Origin: CAZUXY01 sp964624235 | Lineage (GTDB): Bacteria; Spirochaetota; UBA4802; UBA5368 | Direction of reading: 5' to 3' | Length of the DNA stretch: 61,599 nucleotides | NCBI GenBank assembly: GCA_964624235.1 | Contig: CAZUXY010000025.1 | Location: 1 to 61,599 of the forward strand | Shown: one piece after another, positions 34,259-44,274 of the stretch | Position numbering within the stretch: the first letter of the stretch is position 1 | Layout of the letters: each line of letters opens with the position of its first letter | The notes under the pieces: generated by a model | The model's database searches: none | What the model saw: the letters and a program-made list of their open reading frames with translations, nothing else | Told to the model about the DNA's origin: nothing | Program-made: the position numbers and the translations under genes

Positions 34259-35373
34259 ATGCAATTTGTCAACAAGGACCGACTGGTGGACACTTTTATT
34301 GATCTGGTCAGAATACCGTCCCCGTCCTGGAAAGAAAGTGGAGTCATCAGGTATATNNNNNNNNNNTCACGCGTATATTAAAAAAACTGGATGTTCCCTA
34401 CAGGCTGCTCCCCTGCGGACCCACACACAATCTGCTCGCAAAGCTGGAGGGGGATCGTTCCGTGAAGCCTATCCTCTTTTCCTGCCACATGGATACGGTG
34501 ATTCCCTGCGACAGAATCAATCCGGTAATTGAAGGAAACCGAATCAGTTCCGACGGGGAAAGCATACTCGGGGGGGACGACAAAGCCGCCATCGCCGCAA
34601 TCCTTGAAACATTGAGAATTCTGAAAGAAAAAAAGCTTCCACACGGCCCACTGGAATTTCTTTTTTCATCCGCCGAGGAAATCGGTCTTAAAGGCATCAA
34701 GGAATTCGACTTTTCCCTACTGAAATCCAGATACGCCTTCGTTTTCGACAGCGGCGGCGATATCGGAACTGTAGTTATTAACGCACCCACCCAGATTACT
34801 ATGGAAATTAAAATTAGGGGCAGGGCCGCCCATGCGGGTATGGAACCCGAAAAGGGCATAAGCGCCATAAGGGTGCTTGCCGAAATAATCGCCTCGATCC
34901 CTCACGGCAGAATCGATGAATCGACAACCGTTAATGTGGGAGTGATGTCAGGAGGAAAGGCGACGAATATAGTGGCCGAAGAAGCCATGTGCAGGCTCGA
35001 AATCAGGTCGCTTTACCGTGAACGTCTTAAAAGCGTCGAAACATCCCTTAAAAAAATATGCAGGGAAAAAGAGAAAAGCAGTAAAGCAAAGATATCAGTA
35101 ACACGGAATCTGGAGTATGAAAGCTTTACTATCGACCCGCATAGCAATATCGCCGTAATTGCCGCAAAGGCGGTTCGCGGCATCAGCAAGACCCCCCGAT
35201 TTACCACCTCCGGGGGAGGAAGCGATACAAACATCATCAACCGATCGGGGATAAAAGCCGTGAACATGTCCATAGGCATGCGGAATGTACATACAAAAAA
35301 TGAATATATTCAGATCAGCGATCTGATCGACGGAACCCGCCTTATGCTTTCACTGATAGAAACGGTTCGTTAA
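34259..35373 (+). CDS. M20-family metallopeptidase, PepT-like, with assembly gap
   Basis: Zinc aminopeptidase or deacylase of the M20 clan; the closest style is peptidase T. The N-terminus LVRIPSPSWKESG is followed by the ten-N gap at 34357-34366. After it come the zinc and catalytic motifs HMDTVIP, LGGDDKAAIAAILE, FSSAEEIGLKG, FDSGGDIG, the dimerisation-domain GRAAHAGMEPEKG, and the C-terminal TSGGGSDTN (ligand His in VHTKNEYI). About 368 residues plus the missing part. The two halves are in different frames across ten N, so the gap length is a placeholder. Likely co-transcribed with the gene upstream. Confidence 0.9.
34357..34366. other. assembly gap (10 N) inside the M20 peptidase gene
   Basis: Ten N bases. 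Flanking halves of the peptidase are in different frames, so the true gap must differ from ten; about 15 to 60 bases missing would suit family length. Confidence 0.95.
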
Positions 35374-35385
35374 CAACACTGATTT

Positions 35386-35934
35386 TTAAAAACATCCCAG
35401 TTTTACAATGAAGTATGCACCGCAGATCAGGGTGAGCGGCAGGGTCAAAAAATAGGTCAACATCTCTGTTGAAGTAACGGCGGAAGCATGAATAACCTTT
35501 TTACCGAAATATGAATAATGATAATGTAACGGGTCCTTTGTACGCCGGTAGATCCTGATCCCAATCCGGAATTTGATAAAAAGCATCATCCAGAAAATAA
35601 GCCCGGATTCCACAAAAAGGATCCGGTCCAGCTTGAGTGCTCTCACCTCCTGTGGGTTGATCAGTATAAAAACGGCCAGGAAAATACCGAGAGCTATATT
35701 AGTTATGGCAGTGTAAAGAAATCCCCGGAAGGACCGATCTTCCTTTTTAATTATAAATGAGATGATAAAATAAAAATGAAAAAAAAATGATATCTCCAGA
35801 ACTATAATAAAGAATAGGGCAACCATCGGGGAATTATGTAATAGTATGTATTCTGGTGAGCCTCTGTTCAGTATAGGGTACAGTGTGGTAAAGTCAAGTA
35901 AAAGGGTTCTCAGTGTGAACCGACACTTCACCAA
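35386..35934 (-). CDS. membrane protein, DUF5658-like
   Basis: 182 residues with four hydrophobic segments (about 38-62, 69-90, 105-120 and 155-178). Near the N-terminus LLLDFTTLYPILNRGSPEY resembles the D..TL..L.RG..E pattern of DUF5658 membrane proteins, which supports the upstream TTG 35934 (or GTG 35931) over a Met at 35826. Function unknown. Convergent with the peptidase gene. A poly-A/T-rich composition marks the middle. Confidence 0.6.
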   Translation of the reverse strand: MVKCRFTLRTLLLDFTTLYPILNRGSPEYILLHNSPMVALFFIIVLEISFFFHFYFIISFIIKKEDRSFRGFLYTAITNIALGIFLAVFILINPQEVRALKLDRILFVESGLIFWMMLFIKFRIGIRIYRRTKDPLHYHYSYFGKKVIHASAVTSTEMLTYFLTLPLTLICGAYFIVKLGCF

Positions 35935-36186
35935 ACCGGCTACTCGAAAAGGTTTCAGGAGATAGCATTATCAGGGATCCCGGAGTGTCCGACATTCAGG
36001 ACACTTCTGAAATTAAGAAAAATTATTCCATTTATCGAAGCAAAGCACACCGCGTTATGCTTTTTCCATTACTTCTGTTCCAGCCACAAAGTTCCCTGAT
36101 GTTACACTATAATTCAGATTCCATTTCATATATAAAGTGTAAATAAAATAATGAATATAATATTGCAACACTTTGACCTGCCTGAA

Positions 36187-36218
36187 TAAAAAAAAGAGGT
36201 ATTCAAGGTGAATACCTC
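36187..36218 (-). terminator. strong rho-independent terminator in a gene-free stretch
   Basis: GAGGTATTCA (36196-36205), 3-base loop, TGAATACCTC (36209-36218), followed on the minus strand by eight Ts (A at 36188-36195). The nearest minus-strand stop is more than 300 bases upstream at 36527, so either the gene at 36527 has a long 3' untranslated region or a separate small RNA ends here. The rest of 35935-36526 holds no ORF I can support. Confidence 0.85.
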
Positions 36219-36526
36219 GCGCAAATTTAGCGGAATATTTGGAAGGAAATTAAAGTGTACCAGGATTTTCCCAGCTCACTCTATTAATAATGCAAAATTC
36301 ATTCCAATCTGTTTTTAAAGGACTTTTTTCTCCAGAATAGTTAGAAAAAAACTAATTTCGGTCAGAATTACCCACTGTGCTGGCTGTTATCATCCATTTC
36401 TTCAGGCTTAAGGTAATACCTTAATTCTATCAGACCTTTATAATGATACAGCATTAAGGGTTTTTACTTAAAAAGTGTCCGTAAAACAATACATGTGTAG
36501 GGAAACCACTACGCTTTTACCCGTTT

Positions 36527-37270
36527 TCACTTCTCAAATTTATGGTTCCTGGTTTCCATGATGAGGGTTTTAACCAGATCAACCGCAAAAGGATCATAGC
36601 TGTCTTTACAATAAACCCATATTGGAATAAGAGGCTGCATCCGCACATGTCCTACATGCTGATATTTCACCTCGAAAGCCATATCAACGCCATGTACCCC
36701 GTTATCGGAATAGTAATAACTTACTCTTTCAATGAACATGGCATCAGGATCTTTCATTGCAACCCGATATCCGTTTCGCATTCTGATTATCGTTGATGGC
36801 GTTTTCAACAGCACCTTGAGATAGTTAATTCCTTCCGGATTGGGGCTCAGTTCATCCCTTTTCCCGTTTACTATATCGCTTTTCATTTCCTTGAATTTCT
36901 CAGGGCTGATCGCTTCTCCCGGTTTTGGCTCCACATCAACGGTATTATTATCGACCATCCATGTGCAGATTAAGTCCACTTTGCCGTCTGCATCCCTGTC
37001 GGTTACAAGAGTGACTTTTTTCAGTCCTTTCTTGAAACGGCCCATTACAACATTGCTGACTTTTCCTATCGACTGGTAAAAAGAATAATCCTCCAGTGTC
37101 AGGGGAATGGGCAGACTTTTAATGTTTTCTTTCGTTATGAGATCATTATGGATGTATACACCTTTGCCGATATTCGACTGCAGCGGTTTCCGGCCTGCTC
37201 CAGCAGCCAGAACACTGACCGTAATTATTGTTGAAACCGCGACTGTGTATACTGCTGTTTTTTTCTTCAT
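36527..37270 (-). CDS. exported protein with EF-hand-like loop, unknown
   Basis: 247 residues. N-terminal signal peptide (MKKKTAVYTVAVSTIITVSVLA, cleavage near AAG). VTDRDADGKVDLI has the D-x-D-x-D-G spacing of calcium-binding EF-hand or FG-GAP loops. The rest is beta-rich with no family. Monocistronic; GAGG lies before the ATG and the terminator at 36187 may serve it. Likely periplasmic or surface, perhaps calcium-dependent. Confidence 0.72.
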   Translation of the reverse strand: MKKKTAVYTVAVSTIITVSVLAAGAGRKPLQSNIGKGVYIHNDLITKENIKSLPIPLTLEDYSFYQSIGKVSNVVMGRFKKGLKKVTLVTDRDADGKVDLICTWMVDNNTVDVEPKPGEAISPEKFKEMKSDIVNGKRDELSPNPEGINYLKVLLKTPSTIIRMRNGYRVAMKDPDAMFIERVSYYYSDNGVHGVDMAFEVKYQHVGHVRMQPLIPIWVYCKDSYDPFAVDLVKTLIMETRNHKFEK

Positions 37271-37465
37271 AACTACCTCTACACGGATTATTTTTGTTCA
37301 ATGAAACAATGTTTTCAATGAATCCGTCTTTTCTGGCCGACCGGCTTATGAAAATCCGTCCTAAGGCTTAAAATTCACCGGGCAGTTAATTCTGTCCTGA
37401 CGGTATAAAGTCCGGTGTATGAGGTTATTTGTAACTTCAGGAACGAGGATTTGGCAATTACTTTT

Positions 37466-38554
37466 TTATTCCTGACCGGTATCCAGATCCAGGGATTTAG
37501 TAACGCCCTTTGTGTAAACCATCAGACGGTTATCCTTAATGGTCAGTCTTCCGTCATTTTCAATGTTTCTGCGCCATAAAACCGGCCCCTCCACCGAGGC
37601 ACAATAGACGTAGTCGCCCGAAGCGATGTATATTTTCCCTTCAGTTTTTACCGGAGGATTTATCACTTTACCTTCCCAGAGCACCTTGCCGTTTTTAATG
37701 AAATATATTTCATACCGGGTCACCAGCAACCGGCCGTCCGGTTTGGGTTTGTCTTTTTCAAGCTCCATGATTTCCGCAATCTGCTTAATTACTTCTTTCG
37801 GTTTTTCTTTAACCGCGATTATTTCGGTTTTTTCCTCTCTAAAGTCCTCAAACTTAAAAGGAAGGATATCCTTTTTAGTCACCACCACTTCGTTCTTCAT
37901 TTTTTCCATGACTTTTACGACGACCAGTTCAAGGTTCTTACCCTCTTTGCCCGCAACCATTTTCTCTATTTTCCTGGAAACCTGCTGCACGTCCTTTTCG
38001 GTGATGACTACTTTTTCTTTCTCTTCGATCGGTGTGGCGGCCGTAAGCATTTTCTCTATTTCTCTCTCCAGCGCCGTGACCCTTTTGACTACCTGTACCT
38101 TCCCGTCATAGACCTTGATGCGGGTAGTTTTTTTCCGGTCCGTTTCCACGGTGAACTTGGTCCCCCTGACACCGGCAACGGCGGTGGGGGTTTTTACCAG
38201 AAAACTTTCCGACTTCATAAGCTTTTTAGGCTTGCACAGCATCTTCCCTACATCCAGACCTAGGGTGGTGTTTTCAACCCCTTCCTTATTAATAATCTGC
38301 GCCATTATCACACTGGATTTTTCTTTTATTCTTATTATGGAATTTCCGATTCTCACGTCACATGAGGACTGGTTCCCGGTAACAATCCGGTCATTCTGCT
38401 TTATAACTTCACCAATTTCGACCACTCTCTCGTTTTTTTTCACATCGCCTATAAAAAAACTTACTACAGCATACTCCTCGCTGGCCCTGGAGCATCCCGC
38501 AACTATAATCAAAACACTGGCCAGTACGGCACTGGTTATTCTTTTTGAATCCAT
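37466..38554 (-). CDS. FecR-domain lipoprotein with beta-propeller-like C-terminus
   Basis: About 362 residues from ATG 38554. Signal peptide with lipobox IVAGC. A FecR domain (about 28-145) contains the hallmark VKTPTAVAGVRGTKFTVE. A long charged helical linker (about 150-250) is rich in EKVVITEK-type repeats. The C-terminal strands YEIYFIKNGKVLWEGKVINPP and GDYVYCASVEGPVLWRRNIEN resemble PQQ/propeller blades. FecR here is not next to a TonB or sigma gene, so a structural envelope role is more likely than iron signalling. This is the second FecR-type protein in the window. Confidence 0.85.
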   Translation of the reverse strand: MDSKRITSAVLASVLIIVAGCSRASEEYAVVSFFIGDVKKNERVVEIGEVIKQNDRIVTGNQSSCDVRIGNSIIRIKEKSSVIMAQIINKEGVENTTLGLDVGKMLCKPKKLMKSESFLVKTPTAVAGVRGTKFTVETDRKKTTRIKVYDGKVQVVKRVTALEREIEKMLTAATPIEEKEKVVITEKDVQQVSRKIEKMVAGKEGKNLELVVVKVMEKMKNEVVVTKKDILPFKFEDFREEKTEIIAVKEKPKEVIKQIAEIMELEKDKPKPDGRLLVTRYEIYFIKNGKVLWEGKVINPPVKTEGKIYIASGDYVYCASVEGPVLWRRNIENDGRLTIKDNRLMVYTKGVTKSLDLDTGQE

Positions 38555-38706
38555 CCCGTGTTTCTCCAACCCTTTGGGGATTAATGTCCCTCTACAAACA
38601 TAAATAATACAACAATCTGTTTGAAAAAGGCAAAATAAAATCAGGTAATAAATTCTTGATTAATACCAGCGGATATCCCTTTTTACTAAATACATAATCC
38701 ATGTAA

Positions 38707-40020
38707 ATGTTCATCTCTATAGCCAGGAAAAACACCGTGAATAAAAGCAAAAAAAAAGGACTCATTCTGGGCGCAATAACCGGAGATGCCCTGGGCACGC
38801 CGCTGGAAGGGATGAGCAGGGGGCATATCCGCTCGGTTTTCGGTGAAATCCATTCATATCTTGATCCCGGACCCGGATTGAAACACAACATGGATCACTG
38901 GAAAAAACCCGGTCTTTATTCTTCCATATCACAGTTGATTATATTATCCCTCATGAGTGAATCACACTATCGGGGAAGAGGAAAGCTTTTCTGTATCCCC
39001 AATGCCGCGATGCCGGCCGTAGAAGGAAGCGATTTCAGCATTTTCAGGCATCCGGGCGCGGCCGAACGGTATTTTATACAACGCGGTATCCGGCAGGAAG
39101 CCCCCCAAACAGCTCCCCTTATGGTCCCGGACGCACGGGTGGTTTCTGCCATAGCGCCAGGCGGCGCTTTGAGAACCGCAGCGGATTCATTATTGACACT
39201 GTTGATTGAAAGAACTCTTCCATACACAGGGGATTACCATACGCTGGCGGGAGTCCTGGTGTTGTCCGGGCTGCTCTCTTTTTATATTATCAATGAGGGC
39301 TCTGCCGGTTCGGTTTCTATCGGAGATTCAGCCGAAGTGATATCACGCCGTATAATGAAAGAGCTGGATCAGACCTCCGCTGAAGTCTTTGAATACGGAA
39401 TCAATCCTGATTACCTTGTAGCGGCGGCGGGGGATTTTAATGAAGTTTTCACCGCCATCAACACGCATACCTCGGTTGAGGCAATCGAACAGGCGATAAT
39501 GTCCCGTGCCAACAGGCACTTCAAAACACCGGCAACGAGGGCGACGGTAAACCACCCTCTCTGTATACTGCCCATGGGAATCGGCCTTTCGAAACTGTAC
39601 TGGGATCATCCGGGCGAAGCCCTGTTCGCCGCGGCTGCGCTTGGAGGATCTACTGCGGCGCTGGCGAGCATTACGGGTATGATTGCCGGGGCAGCTCATG
39701 GAGTGGAATCACTTCCTGATACCCTGGTCCAGAACCTTGTCAACCGGAGAAATATTATTACCATAACCGACGCTTTAACAGGTAATCATCTGCCGGAAAA
39801 AATGATAACCGGTTTCATCGATGGTGAAATGCGGCTTACCAGAAAAGAGATACAAGATTACAGGGCGCACATACGACACACCGACCCGCGTATAAAAAAG
39901 ACCGCAAGGGCCGGGAAAGATGCGGCGTCGGAACTGTCACGGCATGTTGTGGAAAGCTGGACAAAGCTGGACAAGGCACGCTGGAAAAAAGAAAGAGATA
40001 AAAAGGAAAAAAAGTCCTGA
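38707..40020 (+). CDS. ADP-ribosylglycohydrolase-fold protein without metal ligands
   Basis: 437 residues. The fold is clear: GLILGAITGDALGTPLEGMS at the start, GGALRTAADSLL in the middle, and AALGGSTAALASITGMIAGA with AAHGVESLP near the end. In active enzymes the last motif reads GGDTDT and an earlier TDDT binds magnesium. Here they are GGST and LYSSIS, so all three aspartate positions are lost and hydrolysis of ADP-ribose bonds is unlikely. The C-terminal 60 residues are Lys/Glu-rich. No signal peptide. It may bind ADP-ribosylated ligands or have a new activity. Convergent with the hotdog gene. Confidence 0.82.
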   Translation: MFISIARKNTVNKSKKKGLILGAITGDALGTPLEGMSRGHIRSVFGEIHSYLDPGPGLKHNMDHWKKPGLYSSISQLIILSLMSESHYRGRGKLFCIPNAAMPAVEGSDFSIFRHPGAAERYFIQRGIRQEAPQTAPLMVPDARVVSAIAPGGALRTAADSLLTLLIERTLPYTGDYHTLAGVLVLSGLLSFYIINEGSAGSVSIGDSAEVISRRIMKELDQTSAEVFEYGINPDYLVAAAGDFNEVFTAINTHTSVEAIEQAIMSRANRHFKTPATRATVNHPLCILPMGIGLSKLYWDHPGEALFAAAALGGSTAALASITGMIAGAAHGVESLPDTLVQNLVNRRNIITITDALTGNHLPEKMITGFIDGEMRLTRKEIQDYRAHIRHTDPRIKKTARAGKDAASELSRHVVESWTKLDKARWKKERDKKEKKS

Positions 40021-40038
40021 ACGTTTGTGGCTGCATTA

Positions 40039-41001
40039 TCACTTCCCATTCCCCTGCATATCGTAGTCAGGAATGATATAACGGAGCATTTTTTCCTTGA
40101 AACCCGGATCGGTAAGCCATCGTCCACGGCAGTAAACAGCAGGAACCAATCTCCCGTTCGATTGCAGAAAGACCCCTCCATGACAGTGTACTATTTTTTT
40201 TCTGTATGGTCCCTTAACACCGAGGCATTGAGCGGCAACAACTACAATGCTGTCCGGGCGTATCTCCCGCATAAAACTGACATCAAGCTCAACGGTAACT
40301 CCGCCCTGCCACACTGTCAGGAAAGCTGTCCATCCCATGGTTTCATCAAGTATGGCAATCAGAGGGCCCGGGTGGATCGAACCACCGGGGAATAAATTCA
40401 TTTTATCGCAGATGAGCTTACCGGCGGGATCACCGTGATGGGTGACCAGATACATATTGCCTCCTTCCGTCTCCCTTATTTCAAAAAACCGGTGAGTGTA
40501 AAACGAATGGTATTCTTTTCTGAATATGAGCTTCCCGGAAAACATGGGTATGGCGAATGTGCCGCTGCTTTTCAGCGGAGCATTCAGTACCCCGCTCAAA
40601 ATCCCCGCATCCTCGTCAGGGGTGCCGACAATATTCTTTGAAAACCGTGAAACCAGGTATGGGCTTCGTCCTTCACTCTTGACTATTTGCCCTTTAAGGA
40701 TATTACCACTGCGTTGTGCCGACAGCATAACTTCGTCACCGATGACCAGCTGATCACCGCCGAACCTGAATGTCATGCACCATGGCAGCATGTTCATGTC
40801 GACCCCCGCAAGATGGGTCAATTCCACCAGGGAAGCCATTCCGACACCGCCATGAGGTATCCCCGGCCAGCCTTCGTGGTCTTTTTTTATTACTGCGTGC
40901 GTGCCGGCGAATCCGGAACCCTTGTGATAATCCGAAAAAAGAAATCCATCGTCTCCGCAATAATAACAGTCTCTGTGCGGTTTGTATTCGTTTGTGGTCA
41001 T
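40039..41001 (-). CDS. tandem hotdog-fold (PaaI-like thioesterase) protein
   Basis: About 320 residues. Two hotdog domains: the first near 30-150 with GIPHGGVGMASLVELTH, the second near 190-305 with GSIHPGPLIAILDETMGW, both with the H-G/P-G loop and the hot-dog helix of PaaI-like thioesterases. A third short Cys cluster CYYCG at the N-terminus is unusual. Likely acts on CoA or ACP thioesters or merely binds acyl groups. ATG 41001 is preferred over an in-frame Met nine codons earlier. Confidence 0.78.
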   Translation of the reverse strand: MTTNEYKPHRDCYYCGDDGFLFSDYHKGSGFAGTHAVIKKDHEGWPGIPHGGVGMASLVELTHLAGVDMNMLPWCMTFRFGGDQLVIGDEVMLSAQRSGNILKGQIVKSEGRSPYLVSRFSKNIVGTPDEDAGILSGVLNAPLKSSGTFAIPMFSGKLIFRKEYHSFYTHRFFEIRETEGGNMYLVTHHGDPAGKLICDKMNLFPGGSIHPGPLIAILDETMGWTAFLTVWQGGVTVELDVSFMREIRPDSIVVVAAQCLGVKGPYRKKIVHCHGGVFLQSNGRLVPAVYCRGRWLTDPGFKEKMLRYIIPDYDMQGNGK

Positions 41002-41202
41002 GATAATACGATCTGATTTTTTACGCAATCCCGGTCGTTCACTATTAATATTCCATCACACCAGGCAACACCTGTTTTCATCATGCCGGGTCCATTCCCG
41101 GTGCTTCCGACTGGACATGCCCGGACGTATTATCACTCTCACTGTTGTCGACATGATAATGCACACCCCCGCTGTGTCCATATTTACGAAAGCCTGTTCT
41201 TT

Positions 41203-42246
41203 TCACCCGTTCTGAATCTTGTCTTGCAGGTTCCGGCAGTTCCTTTCAGTCGACATAAACAAAGTGGCAGACCCCCGTGCGAAATGCCCGACCAGACCCT
41301 TACTTTCAAGATACTTCAAGGTAAGCACCACCCATCCCCGGGCAATCTCCTTTTTAAATCTGCCATCGTCGGCATAGAGTCTGCTTACGATTTCACCTGC
41401 CGATATGCCGCGGCCATCTCTGTCCTTTACAAGGTTGTACACCTCAGAGGTTCTTTTTTCACGATACTTGAGTATCTCAGCTATCCTTTCACGGGGATTG
41501 CGAATCGGGCTCCCATGAGCACTCAGAATTATCCGCAGCCGGGGCAGGCAGGCAATATGACGCAGCGAGTTCATATATGCTTCAAGGTCAGAGTCCGGAG
41601 GCCCCAGCCACGTGGTGACGGTTCTGAGTATATTGTCACCGGCGAAGAGAATCCCCTTCCTTTCATTGTATAACGAAATATGATCGGCGGCGTGGCCGGG
41701 TGACGAAAACACTTTCCAGTTTTCGCCGTTGATCATGATGTTTGATTCGTCGGGTATGATTTCATCAGCGTTATCGACAAACTCCAGACCGTATATCTTA
41801 TCGTTTATTAACCTGAAGAACCTGTTTCGCAACCGTTCCCGGAACATTCCAAACGAGTTTGCCGCAATGAAATAATCCGTAACAGGATCCGTTTTATAAT
41901 TAAGGTAATAAGCCTCTTTAGTGCGTAATGTTTCCGCCATTTTCCGTGTCAGCACAATCCTGCATCCCAGGTGCCTGCTCAGACGCTTCAATCCCGAAAA
42001 ATGATCGGGGTGTGAATGACTGGGCATCACTCTGGTAATTTTAAAATGCCTGCCCGCGCGATTATATTTTTCCCTCAGAGCCGCGACATCCCTAACCATA
42101 CCCCTGACGACTTTAGCAGTACCATACCCGGCATCGAATATCAGTCCCTCACTGCCGGCAATCACATACAGGTTTACCTCAGGCTTTATTGCACTGAGGC
42201 CTCCCTTCTCCCTGTACATGAAAATTCCCGGCTCAACCTCTACCAT
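41203..42246 (-). CDS. metallo-beta-lactamase-fold hydrolase
   Basis: 347 residues. Zinc site SHSHPDH (H-x-H-x-D-H), then SSPGHAADHI and FAGDNIL (further ligands), with a C-terminal helical winged-helix-like extension (EVYNLVKDRDGRGISAGEIVSRLY and VVLTLKYLESKGLVGHF), a layout seen in LACTB2/GloB-like hydrolases. Substrate unknown. The Gly-rich N-terminus has no signal peptide. A 456-base stretch upstream (42247-42702) holds nothing I recognise. Confidence 0.9.
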   Translation of the reverse strand: MVEVEPGIFMYREKGGLSAIKPEVNLYVIAGSEGLIFDAGYGTAKVVRGMVRDVAALREKYNRAGRHFKITRVMPSHSHPDHFSGLKRLSRHLGCRIVLTRKMAETLRTKEAYYLNYKTDPVTDYFIAANSFGMFRERLRNRFFRLINDKIYGLEFVDNADEIIPDESNIMINGENWKVFSSPGHAADHISLYNERKGILFAGDNILRTVTTWLGPPDSDLEAYMNSLRHIACLPRLRIILSAHGSPIRNPRERIAEILKYREKRTSEVYNLVKDRDGRGISAGEIVSRLYADDGRFKKEIARGWVVLTLKYLESKGLVGHFARGSATLFMSTERNCRNLQDKIQNG

Positions 42247-42702
42247 AAATTACATCTCCTGAAAAGAAATACACCAACATGATACGGCAGCGCGTGGCTG
42301 TTGCCCGAATTGTAATTTCCTGTATCATCCTTAAATAACCATTTATACGCAGAATCTTCCATGAATACCATAAAGCGGCCACCCCGCAATCAATTCAACA
42401 AATATTCATGTGGTATATCCGCCGTATTATCCCGGAGCCGCCGGGAACACAAAACCTCCAGACAGTCTTATCAAGGGGTGCCTGTATGGCGGTATGGATA
42501 AACAGGCTCTGCGGATATTTATAGATTGTCGGTTTTACACGTGCTTCTTAGGGCGGTTGCGATACAATAAATACTTTACAAATATGGTCCCTTCATTCTG
42601 ATGTTCATATAATGCATGTTCTGCCGGATACTGCGGGAAATGCTTATTGTTTAAGTACCTGACAAGACCCGAAAATAAAAAATACCAACGAGTTGAAATA
42701 TC
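42247..42702. other. intergenic region between divergent metallo-hydrolase and helicase genes
   Basis: 456 bases with no supported ORF, tRNA-like arm or perfect long inverted repeat. It must carry the promoters of both divergent genes, but I cannot place them with confidence. A long 5' leader for the helicase would be in keeping with cold-shock-regulated DEAD-box genes. Confidence 0.5.
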
Positions 42703-44274
42703 ATGAAGTTTACAGAGTTGAATCTGCATCAGGACCTGTTGCGGGGGTTGAAGGAGGCCGGTTTTATCACCTGCACGCCGGTTCAGGAACGCACTCTTGA
42801 TCACAGTCTCAAGAAACGGGATGTGCTTGTTCAGTCGCAGACCGGAACGGGTAAAACAGCCGCTTTTCTCATCACTATATTCAACCTGTACCTTGAATCC
42901 AAGACGAAGAGTAAAAAGGCCCTGATCATAGTACCCACCCGCGAACTGGCGCTTCAGGTAGAAAAAGACGCCAAACAGCTGGGGAAATACTGTAATCTGA
43001 AAACCGGTTCTTTTTTCGGCGGGATGGGCTACGTCAAACAGGAGAAGCTGATAAAAGAGGGACTTAGTCTATACATAGGGACGCCTGGGAGACTCATCGA
43101 CTTTTACAAGCAGCACCTTCTTGATTTAAGCAAGTTCGATATACTCGTTATAGATGAAGCCGACAGGCTTTTCGATATGGGTTTCATACCCGATATCCGC
43201 TACATGCTCAAGAGGATGGTTCCTCCATCGGAAAGGCTGACGATGTTATACAGCGCGACATTGAGCTCAAGGGTAAAACAGCTTTCATGGGAACATATGA
43301 ACGAACCCGTAGAGATAGAAATCAATCCCGAACATGTCACAGTCGATACAATAGAACAACAGCTCTATCATGTGTCATCAGAGGAAAAATTCAGTCTTCT
43401 GCTGGGAATTTTAAGGAAAGAAAAACCCAGAAGTGCGCTCATCTTTACGAATACCAGGAGAATGGCCGAGGAGGTTTCACGGCGGCTTTCAGGCAACGGC
43501 ATAAAAAATGACTACATATCGGGTGACCTGCCGCAGAAGAAACGGCTGCAGATAATCGATTCCATCAAGTCCGGAAAAACTGAAATGCTGGTGGCTACCG
43601 ATGTGGCCGCCCGGGGGCTGCATATAGAAGAACTGGATATGGTAATAAATTACGACCTGCCCGATGATTACCAGAACTATGTGCATCGCATAGGCAGGAC
43701 AGCCAGGGCGGGAAAATCCGGGCGGGCTGTTTCACTGGCATGTGAACGGTTCGTCTATAATCTTGAGGCAATCGAAAATTTCATAGGAATAAAAATCCCG
43801 GTAGCATGGGCTTATGAGGACATACTTCTCAAAGACGAATCTCCGCGCCGCAGAACCAAGGAAAGGAATGAGGAACGTCCGAAGAAGTACGCTGCAAAAA
43901 GCCGGGAAACTAGACAACACGAAAAGCAAACAGGGTTTCCCGGCAATACGGGAAAGAAAAAAGAAAAAAAGAGAAAGGGTGAAAAACACTACCGGCAGGG
44001 TGCACCTACATCCCCACAGCAGGATCTCCCGGTAAAAGAAAAACCGGCATCCCCGCAGATACAGGCAAAACAAAAACCGGCAAACGACGCCACACTGGAA
44101 GAACGTCTGGAGTATTACCGCAAAAAATATGGCGAGGACTTTGTCTACACCAACATCAATGAGGAACTTGCTTCTGTAACCAAAAAGAGAAAGACGCCTG
44201 CTGTTCAATCACCCGTAACGAAGACTCCTTTGCTGAAAAAACTGGTTTCCCTTTTCAAGAAAACCGGTGGTTGA
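42703..44274 (+). CDS. DEAD-box ATP-dependent RNA helicase
   Basis: 523 residues. Q motif (MKFTELNL...TPVQ), motif I SQTGTGKT, Ia PTRELALQV, Ib TPGRLIDF, II DEAD, III SAT, IV IFTNT, V ATDVAARGL and VI HRIGRTARAG are all present, so it should be active. The last 150 residues are a Lys/Arg/Glu-rich disordered tail, then a conserved-looking segment LEERLEYYRKKYGEDFVYTN. RhlB/RhlE-like; likely acts in ribosome assembly or mRNA turnover. Followed by transketolase after 235 bases and probably separate from it. Confidence 0.96.
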   Translation: MKFTELNLHQDLLRGLKEAGFITCTPVQERTLDHSLKKRDVLVQSQTGTGKTAAFLITIFNLYLESKTKSKKALIIVPTRELALQVEKDAKQLGKYCNLKTGSFFGGMGYVKQEKLIKEGLSLYIGTPGRLIDFYKQHLLDLSKFDILVIDEADRLFDMGFIPDIRYMLKRMVPPSERLTMLYSATLSSRVKQLSWEHMNEPVEIEINPEHVTVDTIEQQLYHVSSEEKFSLLLGILRKEKPRSALIFTNTRRMAEEVSRRLSGNGIKNDYISGDLPQKKRLQIIDSIKSGKTEMLVATDVAARGLHIEELDMVINYDLPDDYQNYVHRIGRTARAGKSGRAVSLACERFVYNLEAIENFIGIKIPVAWAYEDILLKDESPRRRTKERNEERPKKYAAKSRETRQHEKQTGFPGNTGKKKEKKRKGEKHYRQGAPTSPQQDLPVKEKPASPQIQAKQKPANDATLEERLEYYRKKYGEDFVYTNINEELASVTKKRKTPAVQSPVTKTPLLKKLVSLFKKTGG

